A stretch of 13,864 bases of DNA from Fidelibacterota bacterium TCS55 (GTDB lineage: Bacteria > Fidelibacterota > Marinisomatia > Marinisomatales > TCS55), in assembly GCA_905182385.1 (NCBI GenBank), contig CAJJBS010000022.1, positions 10,268-24,131 on the forward strand, written 5' to 3'. A program made the position numbers and the translations under genes. The notes under the pieces are model-generated. The model was given only the letters and a program-made list of their open reading frames with translations. It did no database searches and was not told the DNA's origin. Below are positions 9,301 to 13,864 of the stretch, in pieces (position 1 is the stretch's first letter; each line of letters starts with the position of its first letter).

Positions 9301-12300
9301 ATTGTAAACGTTTGATTGCTAGTAACAACTGGTAATGAATTATTATCCGTTACATTAATTGTTAATTCTTTTTCATATGTAGCTCCATCATCATCTGTAG
9401 CAACAATATCTAATGTATAAGGCTGATCATCGTATACCATTTCAGCATTTGTATATAATTTTGTTCCATCAACAATCTTGAATTTTGCGCCATCTTTACC
9501 ACTACTTATTGTAAAGGTATGTGTTTCATCATCTAAATCTGTCGCGGTAAGATTACCAATAAAGGTGTTTGCGGCATCTCCACCACCTGCAGTTGTATTT
9601 GAAGAAGCTAGATCCGTTGGTGCATCATTTACATTATTTACAGTGATTGTAAATGTTTGAGTGCTATAAGTATCATCACCACTGTTAGCCGTGCCGCCAT
9701 CATCTGTTAAAACGATTGAGACGGTCGCACTACCTGTAGCATTTGCTGCGGAAGTAAAGGTTAATACGCCACTTGCATTAATTGCAGGCTGTGAGCTGAA
9801 TAAACTATTGTTATTATTAGATGTGGTGAAGGTTAAAGACTGACTTGAGGGGTCATTGGTCCCTTTACTTATGTTGCTTGCCCATCCGCTTGCTGTTTGT
9901 GCTCCCGCATCCTCATTAACAGATACATTGCTACCTTTAGTAAAAGAAGGTTCATCATTTACACCCGTAACCGTTACCACAAATGCATCATCTACTGTTT
10001 CTCCATTAGATGTCCCTCGAATATTAATCGTTGCTGTACCATATTGATTGGCTAAATAATCCAAGGTTAATGCATTTCCCGATATACTTGCAGAAACCAG
10101 GTCTGTATTATTATTACTCTGAACGGCTTTTGTAATATCATCATCATTATTATCACCATCCGTAAAAACATTACTATAGTCTACTGTAGAGTTAGAGGCA
10201 TCTTCTAAAACTGTAAAATCTGCAATCGCATTGGCTACTGTTGGCGCATCATCTGCAGCATTAACCGTAACAACAAACACTTCATCTACTGTTTTTCCAT
10301 TGGATGTTGCTCTAATGGTTATAGTCGCCGTTCCACTTTGATTAGCTACATAATCTAATGTTAGAGTATTCCCGGATATACTTGCAGAAACCAGACTAGT
10401 ATTTCCATTAGTTAATATCGCCTTAGTAATGTCACTATCATTGTTATCTACATCTGTAAAAGTATTTGTTAGATCAATTGTAGAGTTACTCGCATCTTCT
10501 GTTACTGCAAAATCAGCAATCGCATTAGCCACAGTGGGATTGTCATCTACAGCATTAACCGTTATAGTAAACGTTTGGGTGGCATAGGTGTCGTCACCAC
10601 TATTTGCCGTACCTCCATCATCTGACAAGACAACTGAGACTGTCGCGCTGCCCGTAGCATTTGTGGCAGAAGTATAGGTCAGAACACCACTTGAGTTAAT
10701 TGCAGGCTGCGTACTAAATAAACTATTATTATTATTGGTTACTGTAAAAGTTAGTGATTGACTTGATGGATCGCTTGAGCCTTTACTTAGGCTGCTTGCC
10801 CATCCACTGACCGTTTGGGTCCCGGCATCTTCATTCACCGATTGGTTACTTCCTTTTGTAAATGACGGCTCATCATTTACTGATGTAACCGTTACTACAA
10901 AGGCGTCATCCACCGTATTACTATTTGATGTTCCTCGGATTGTTATCGTTGCTGTGCCATACTGATTATCTTCATAATCTAAAGTAAGTGTATTCCCAGA
11001 GATACTTGCAGAAACCAGGTCTGTATTATTATTACTATGAACAGATTTAGAAATACTATTGTCATCTACATCCGCAAATACATTCGTGTAGTCTTTAGTT
11101 GTGTTTGAGGCATCTTCCAAAACCGTAAAATCAGCAATCGCATTGGCTACTGTTGGCGCATCATCTACAGCGTTAACCGTTATGGTAAATGTTTGAGTGG
11201 CATAGGTGTCGTCACCACTATTTGCCGTACCACCATCGTCTTTTAAGACTACGGAAACGGAAGCACTTCCTGAAGCATTTGAAGCCGAGGTGTAAGTTAG
11301 CACACCACTTGCGCTAATTGCTGGTTGAACGCTAAATAAACTATTATTAGCATTAGTTACAGTAAATGCAAGCTCTTGACTTGAAGGATCATCTGTTCCT
11401 TTACTTAAGTTGCTTGCCCATCCACTGACCGTTTGGCCCCCAGCATCTTCATTCACCGATTGATTGCTTCCTTTTGTAAAAGATGGTTCATCATTCACAC
11501 CCGTAACCGTTACTACGAATGCATCGTCTACTGTTTCTCCATTGGAGGTTGCTCTTACGGTAATAGTTGCTGTACCATATTGATTGGCCTCATAGTCTAA
11601 GGTCAGTGTATTTCCAGATATACTCGCTGAAACCAGATCTGTATTATTATTACTCTGAATAGCTTTTGTGATATCGTCATCATCATTATCCCCATCGGTA
11701 AACACATTACTATAGTCTACTGTAGAGTTAGAGGCATCTTCCAAAACCGTAAAATCAGCAATCGCATTAGCCACAGTGGGATTGTCATCTACAGCATTAA
11801 CCGTTATAGTAAACGTTTGGGTGGCATAGGTGTCGTCACCACTATTTGCCGTACCTCCATCATCTGACAAGACAACTGAGACTGTCGCGCTGCCCGTAGC
11901 ATTTGTGGCAGAAGTATAGGTCAGAACACCACTTGAGTTAATTGCAGGCTGCGTACTAAATAAACTATTATTATTATTGGTTACTGTAAAAGTTAGTGAT
12001 TGACTTGATGGATCGCTTGAGCCTTTACTTAGGCTGCTTGCCCATCCACTGACCGTTTGGGTCCCGGCATCTTCATTCACCGATTGGTTACTTCCTTTTG
12101 TAAATGACGGCTCATCATTTACCGCTGTTACATTCACCGTTACAGTAGCAGCATCTGAATCTTCAGTACCATCATTTACCTTAAAAGCAAAGTTCCCATG
12201 GCCATTTCCATTTCCATTCGATGCTGAAATATATTTTACTCTATTGGATTCATCGCTAACTGTAGTTCCCGTTGAGCTAATCGCCCCACCAGAGAATTGG

Positions 12301-13850
12301 GTAAGCGTTCCATTAGATGGAAGACTTGTTATAATATAAGAGAGCTCGTCATCATCATCATCTGAGCCTGAAAGTGTAATTGTCTTTGAAATATCTTCAA
12401 TAGCTGAGACTGTTTGCGCTGAAGCAGTAGGAGTTGTATTACTAGCAGAAAATGGGAGATTAGATGACATGAACCCTGTATTGCCCGACCCCCAGCCATA
12501 CCATACGTAAATTGGTTTATTACTCTCAAAATAAAGATCGACACCTGTACTATATGAATCATCAAGCCTTCTATAGAGTGACCAGCCCGTACCATCAATT
12601 GTCTTAGATTTTACTGTTTGATTATCCCAACTGGCTAATCCTATGGAAGAACTTCCATCTGTAACAGTTGTTGCGGCTGTAGAGGGAACAAGAATGTAGT
12701 AATTGAGTTCTCCATTACTAGAGCCAGAATGAATTTGACCCATTTCATCGCCCAAATGAGCATGCTTTGATCCATCTGAAGAATTGGAAGCATTCAAGGG
12801 TGCCATGATAAACAGACCATTGTTATTTTTCGAACTTTTATTATCCGTGGAATACCCTTGATAGTAAACCATCACAGGTTTACTAGCACTTATATGATCT
12901 AAAGCCCCATTGTTATTATTATCCAAATCCCACTGATAAAACTCTTTTTCATCTAGATCAGAATCTTTAACAGAGCCATTAACACTGACAGAAGTATTGT
13001 TTTCAGTAGCCACAATAATTGCAGCAGTACCTGCATAAGACGAACTTTCACCTTCGATAATAAGATAATCTGTCCCTAGGTTTTTTACCGGAACTAACTG
13101 ATCAAAGCCCATGTCTCTAGGACTACCGCTTTGCGCCTGCCGAATACTACCACTCCATGTTCCAGAATTGACAACAATATCCTTATTAGCAGTTATTTTG
13201 GTTCCAATAACATCATTATCGTAAGAACTATTTGAATGACTAATGCCAAGGACATAAGAATAACCCTTGTTCAGCGTAATTGTATTGCTGCTTGGATCAC
13301 CACTCCAATAGAGACCTGAATGTGGAGTAATCGTAACCGTGGTGTTATTTTCAGTTCCCATAATAGAAATAAAACTGCTATAAGAATTTTGAGATCTATA
13401 GCTTGATGATGTCTGATAAAAGTGAGCCGAGAAAAACTCTTTACCCATACCCTGAGCGCCTTTTGAGGCGATGGATCCTGTCTGATCGCCGCCACGCACA
13501 TCCACTCTGACATAAAATGGACTACTGGCCTCAAAGTATATTCCTTTATATTGATCTGAAGTTCCATGGTAATCCGCATAAAGGTAAGAACTTGAAGAAA
13601 GACTAAATGATCTTGGGCTAGATTTATTTATTGATCCAGTATATATCACAGTACCATCATATTTTTTTACAGTAACATTAAACGAACTTGATACCATGGT
13701 TGAAAGCTCAACCCTGATCTCATCTGGGTCGTCAGAGCTGGAAGAGGCCCCATTGTAAAGAGGTGGCATGTAGTGCACTGTAGAATATTGAGCCATTAAA
13801 TTACTCAACATTAAAAAGCTAAAACCTATTGCTAATGATATCCGTTTCAT
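3354..13850 (-). CDS. Giant T9SS-exported repeat protein, probable surface adhesin (3498 aa)
   Basis: A signal peptide (1-20, cut likely LMA|Q) exports the chain to the periplasm, and the C-terminal sorting domain (about 3407-3498) should direct it through the type IX secretion system to the surface. Domains in order: IgGFc-binding-like region (21-471); a tandem-95-type unit (472-581); alternating R and S units (582-1409); three cadherin-like units (1410-1505, 1506-1609, 1610-1709); a tandem-95-type unit (1710-1817); five S-type units (1818-2313); about six more Ig/tandem-95-type units with NEDxxD or DEDETK openings (2314 to about 2945); a module region (about 2946-3406) with W/G-rich segments such as PGWNFVGNPYPF; and the sorting domain. 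Most units start near P-x-V and end V-(N/T)-x-V-(N/D)-D, with Asp-rich loops that probably bind calcium. No enzyme motif is seen. The ATG at 13850 follows an A-rich leader without a Shine-Dalgarno sequence; its promoter is probably beyond the window. It is the first gene in view of an operon with two FecR-like membrane proteins. Adhesion or fibre formation is inferred from architecture. Confidence 0.9.
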   Translation of the reverse strand: MKRISLAIGFSFLMLSNLMAQYSTVHYMPPLYNGASSSSDDPDEIRVELSTMVSSSFNVTVKKYDGTVIYTGSINKSSPRSFSLSSSSYLYADYHGTSDQYKGIYFEASSPFYVRVDVRGGDQTGSIASKGAQGMGKEFFSAHFYQTSSSYRSQNSYSSFISIMGTENNTTVTITPHSGLYWSGDPSSNTITLNKGYSYVLGISHSNSSYDNDVIGTKITANKDIVVNSGTWSGSIRQAQSGSPRDMGFDQLVPVKNLGTDYLIIEGESSSYAGTAAIIVATENNTSVSVNGSVKDSDLDEKEFYQWDLDNNNNGALDHISASKPVMVYYQGYSTDNKSSKNNNGLFIMAPLNASNSSDGSKHAHLGDEMGQIHSGSSNGELNYYILVPSTAATTVTDGSSSIGLASWDNQTVKSKTIDGTGWSLYRRLDDSYSTGVDLYFESNKPIYVWYGWGSGNTGFMSSNLPFSASNTTPTASAQTVSAIEDISKTITLSGSDDDDDELSYIITSLPSNGTLTQFSGGAISSTGTTVSDESNRVKYISASNGNGNGHGNFAFKVNDGTEDSDAATVTVNVTAVNDEPSFTKGSNQSVNEDAGTQTVSGWASSLSKGSSDPSSQSLTFTVTNNNNSLFSTQPAINSSGVLTYTSATNATGSATVSVVLSDDGGTANSGDDTYATQTFTITVNAVDDNPTVANAIADFTVLEDASNSTVDYSNVFTDGDNDDDDITKAIQSNNNTDLVSASISGNTLTLDYEANQYGTATITVRATSNGETVDDAFVVTVTGVNDEPSFTKGSNQSVNEDAGGQTVSGWASNLSKGTDDPSSQELAFTVTNANNSLFSVQPAISASGVLTYTSASNASGSASVSVVLKDDGGTANSGDDTYATQTFTITVNAVDDAPTVANAIADFTVLEDASNTTKDYTNVFADVDDNSISKSVHSNNNTDLVSASISGNTLTLDYEDNQYGTATITIRGTSNSNTVDDAFVVTVTSVNDEPSFTKGSNQSVNEDAGTQTVSGWASSLSKGSSDPSSQSLTFTVTNNNNSLFSTQPAINSSGVLTYTSATNATGSATVSVVLSDDGGTANSGDDTYATQTFTITVNAVDDNPTVANAIADFAVTEDASNSTIDLTNTFTDVDNNDSDITKAILTNGNTSLVSASISGNTLTLDYVANQSGTATITIRATSNGKTVDEVFVVTVNAADDAPTVANAIADFTVLEDASNSTVDYSNVFTDGDNNDDDITKAVQSNNNTDLVSASISGNALTLDYLANQYGTATINIRGTSNGETVDDAFVVTVTGVNDEPSFTKGSNVSVNEDAGAQTASGWASNISKGTNDPSSQSLTFTTSNNNNSLFSSQPAINASGVLTFTSAANATGSATVSIVLTDDGGTANSGDDTYSTQTFTITVNNVNDAPTDLASSNTTAGGGDAANTFIGNLTATDLDDETHTFTISSGKDGAKFKIVDGTKLYTNAEMVYDDQPYTLDIVATDDDGATYEKELTINVTDNNSLPVVTSNQTFTIAENANNGTAVSGNSGAIAATDSDGDGLSNWTIVSGNDAGKFALNASSGVITIAGGLDYETTTSYTLTVKVSDGSVFSATKTITINVTDINDLAPVVVDSSFSINENVASGTSVGTPRATDGDGSSTTFSGWTITSGNAAGKFAINSSTGAITTAASVNHEETSSYALGVTVSDGTNTSSAGTINIAIDDLNEKPVATAQNITVSEDASDVVITLASSDPDADVISTYTITSISTDGTLKQSDDSGISSNNTNVTSSAKQIKFTPDENFYGTITYNFTVTDPGSLTSEIVSVTITVPNTDDAPTVANAPSDVTVNEDADNTVIDLSNVINDVDNDNTNISFSLVSKGDESIVSSSLSGKTLTLDFQDNKNTGDGNMAIIYRASSNGLTVDDTIVVTVNPVDDGPTVANLIDDIAVSEDASNSTIDLSLVFTDIDNNDSDITPSVLSNNNSALITTSISGKTLTLNFQNNQNGTAELVIRGTSNGKTADDTFQIIVNAVDDAPTVANAPSDVTVNEDADNTVIDLSNVINDIDNENTSIQLSLVDKGNESIVTVDLSDNILTLDFQENQNTDGDGILIIYRGTSNSLTVDDTIVVIVNPVDDSPIVANAVSDLTVSEDAETTLIDLVSVFTDIDNDDTKITKVLISNNNSDLVTHTLVGNDLNLIFDTNSSGVATIVIEGTSNGKTVNDTLIVTVTPVDDAPAIANALSDVIIDEDADDGVISIADLFTDIDNANDSITVRIQSNDNISIASINIEGDSITFDLIDNQFGVINLIIEGISNGKAILDTFKITITPINDVPIVLNKQFELNEDSMQVLILEGSDIEADALTFKVLSLPKNGILSQSNGVQISSVPSGITDDINSLIYKAKADFFGKDSILFNASDPFSTSENGVVQFIILGVNDPPIANNDTINIDEDETKTIQVSGADLENDPLAFSITSLPSAGFLYQTNDGTTKTGFVNEGDRVFNSEQKVIFTPNANEFGIVNFGFITNDGELTDNAEIIVNIASVPDQPIAENINIVVGAGLIYDLNVSPYVSDPDGDLIASSLNIKSYSGSGTVGVRSDTSFIVVLNYSSIPDYVGLDSIEYEISDGTLLNSTGKIYVTVKKGRKPIAFNDTIRFNEDYGDTLVSVLSNDTDEDGDIDSTLTIIESFIEEFNSNANNATVNNDSLILVEPAPDYFGTDILIYSFSDETGLSDSATLVIEILPVEDAPIIFSTAQDTINLYLFEDTPLDFELIAFDADGDTLNYSLCDEPKYGYISLPGEEADTLKKDVSLGTGEPTIQVNPEKDYNGYYTFKYCVTDKAGNIATAVVTVSVVSVPDPPIALTDSIEIFQTNKDTINIVQNDYDVENDIEVSTLRIYGDNTPGSATAIPTFGGALATVYQDSSLIIDYSTLQQFFGEDSLIYSICDETELCDTTTVIINVEQDQLPPDIYNILTDKDTVLYKVDDVTISASVRDSIPLQDVSLFVSEGGKNSFQPFNLYNINAQSSPVDQNIFNARYVDVEQLIDTSLITLNGLQYYFSAKDILGFGSQSGLSSVPIKIPEGSISIDECIPGDTWVLISIPSDLDNKAIESVFYNGFGKIDKNSFVIYTYENGTSVEASSIQPGKSYFIYKKGDPVCDFSLGSGIVDNVDTLEWILEPGWNFVGNPYPFTFLMGDVSQIEYCGPLTYTGTNAWSGVVDTVKSFGGYIICNKADTTRTLRVGITQAEKSGSQIANLYNGIFSFDNKGEWNAKVDFYTNKDADLNNNAGFHPEALNEYDGLDNPAEPYTPDGEYGVRFDWMYKHAANGIEYPLRDDIRMMDQNEGLWYGLLKSKEGTVEVEVDIKGALKEGHQLILFDLTNQKRFDLIKENNFELKNDTKTDIGKRIYLIYGDQSWVETKIAELISLIPKEFVLNDNYPNPFNPITTIKYEIPNDGKVLLVIYNILGQEVITLVNNEQWAGKYNVRWNGTNQFGNQVSTGTYFYFLKTQNNQSVKKMLLLK
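3357..3632 (-). other. T9SS type A C-terminal sorting domain of the giant protein
   Basis: Residues about 3407-3498 contain NYPNPFNP at 3414-3421, a TTIKYEIP strand, VYNILGQEV-like YNILGQEVITLVNNE, GKYNVRWNG, STGTYFYFL and the terminal KKMLLLK. This is the established motif order of type A sorting domains, which are recognised by the outer-membrane type IX translocon and usually removed on attachment to the surface. It predicts that the organism has PorV/PorU/SprA-type machinery, none of which is encoded in this window. Confidence 0.9.
6912..8399 (-). repeat. Second block of S-type units in the giant gene
   Basis: Five S-type units lie end to end at residues 1818-1918, 1919-2016, 2017-2117, 2118-2215 and 2216-2313. 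Lengths alternate 101/98/101/98/98. Units 1 and 3 share an almost identical opening (PTVANAPSDVTVNEDADN, then LSNVIND), while units 2 and 4 share VSEDA and FTDIDN, so the repeat period here is two units (199 residues). The DNA copies carry many synonymous differences, so this duplication is older than the 372-bp one upstream. Confidence 0.8.
8724..9623 (-). other. Three classical cadherin-like repeats in the giant protein
   Basis: Residues 1410-1709 differ in type from the flanking units. The second and third show cadherin hallmarks: an E-N motif near the start (FTIAENANNGT, FSINENVASGT), ATDxDGDG, GKFAxNxSxGxIT, a Y-x-L-x-V-x-V-SDG strand, and the linker (T/D)-D-(I/L)-N at the end. These Glu, Asp and Asn residues are the calcium ligands of cadherin junctions, so this stretch should stiffen with calcium. 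The first unit (TDLDDETHTFTIS, GAKFKI, DDQPYTLDIVATDDDG) is a more divergent cadherin unit. Confidence 0.8.
9624..12107 (-). repeat. Alternating R/S domain-repeat array within the giant gene
   Basis: Seven or eight beta-sandwich units follow one another. R units (108 residues) start SFTKGSN(Q/V)SVNEDAG; S units (98-100 residues) start (N/A)PTVANAIADF. The order is R1 582-689, S1 690-789, R2 790-897, S2 898-995, R3 996-1103, S3 1104-1201, S3' 1202-1301, R4 1302-1409. The alternation breaks at S3-S3', where an R unit appears to have been lost or an S unit gained. R units contain a constant DDGGTANSGDDTY segment; S units contain an Asp-rich FTD(G/V)DN loop. Sequence similarity between units is highest towards the N-terminal end of the array and drops in R4, pointing to recent expansion there. 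Confidence 0.88.
10509..10880 (-). repeat. Perfect 372-bp direct repeat, copy A (unit R3)
   Basis: Base-by-base reading shows this tract identical to 11751-12122, offset 1242 bases (414 codons, exactly two R/S periods). Identity ends at 10508/11750 (c versus t) and at 10881/12123 (t versus c). It covers nearly all of unit R3 and the first residues of S3. It is in the same reading frame in both places. Confidence 0.95.
11751..12122 (-). repeat. Perfect 372-bp direct repeat, copy B (unit R1)
   Basis: This is the partner of the tract at 10509-10880, covering unit R1 and the start of S1. The unit between the two copies (R2, about 11160-11483) differs from both at many bases, so the identity is not simply a property of the whole array. 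Confidence 0.95.
12438..13790 (-). other. N-terminal IgGFc-binding-protein-like domain of the giant protein
   Basis: Residues 21-471 contain no tandem repeats. They show the pattern of bacterial relatives of the N-terminal domain of IgGFc-binding protein: GKEFFSAHF near residue 135, GTENNTTVTITPHSG near 164, a second ATENNTSVSVNGS copy near 280, FDQLVPVKNLGTDYLI near 250, and aromatic-rich strands such as PIYVWYGWGSGN near 450. It is rich in Ser, Tyr and Asn and has no cysteine. As the end farthest from the C-terminal anchor, it is the best candidate for the binding tip. The family match is from memory of motifs, not from a search. Confidence 0.6.
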
Positions 13851-13864
13851 TTTATTTCTTTAAT

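Noticed and set aside
9624..12107. CRISPR-like array or DNA-level satellite
   Set aside because: The repeats are 300-bp in-frame protein domains with a constant reading frame, not short direct repeats with spacers.
12348..12363. ATC/GAT triplet microsatellite as a phase-variation site
   Set aside because: It encodes five Asp in frame, and a change in triplet number would not shift the frame. The run is short and codons are not fully uniform (one GAC).
12329..12598. Minus-strand open frame of 89 codons inside the giant gene
   Set aside because: It is an out-of-frame reading of the Ser/Asp-rich coding sequence, with low-complexity content and no initiation signal or recognisable domain.

Overview
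The window appears to come from an AT-rich bacterium of the FCB superphylum. The best clue is the C-terminus of the giant protein, which carries the YPNPFNP / YNILGQEV / KKMLLLK signature of a type IX secretion (T9SS) type A sorting domain. The exact wording of this signature recalls Neomarinimicrobiota (SAR406), Ignavibacteria or related lineages more than classical Bacteroidetes, but this is an impression, not a placement. Weak or absent Shine-Dalgarno sequences fit the same group. All genes lie on the minus strand, so transcription runs from right to left.

Region 1 (1-447) holds a strong hairpin terminator (24-53) and a small exported cupin protein (70-447). Region 2 (448-778) has no gene. 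It contains a rho-independent terminator (524-553), a 44-base relic of the 3' half of a tRNA-Pro(UGG) (581-624), and a weak inverted repeat plus T-run (664-730) that may end transcription of the operon to its right. The tRNA relic followed by a terminator is what the far end of an element integrated into a tRNA-Pro gene would look like. The relic may therefore mark a genomic-island edge, with the operon inside and the cupin gene outside.

Region 3 (779-13850) is a three-gene operon with two 4-base overlaps. The first gene (13850 to 3354) encodes a 3498-residue exported protein. It has a signal peptide, an IgGFc-binding-protein-like N-terminal region, about 25 Ig/cadherin/tandem-95-type beta-sandwich units, a C-terminal module region and a T9SS sorting domain. 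The other two genes (3357-1999 and 2002-779) encode single-pass membrane proteins with a FecR-like extracytoplasmic domain and a related C-terminal SH3-like domain. They are evidently distant paralogues. The likely theme is a giant cell-surface adhesin or fibre made with two dedicated envelope proteins. The adhesin role is inferred from architecture, and the role of the FecR/SH3-like pair is unknown.

Inside the giant gene the repeats show recent recombination. Two 372-base tracts 1242 bases apart are identical in every base, one R-type unit seems to be missing from an otherwise alternating R/S array, and a second block of S units has a two-unit period.
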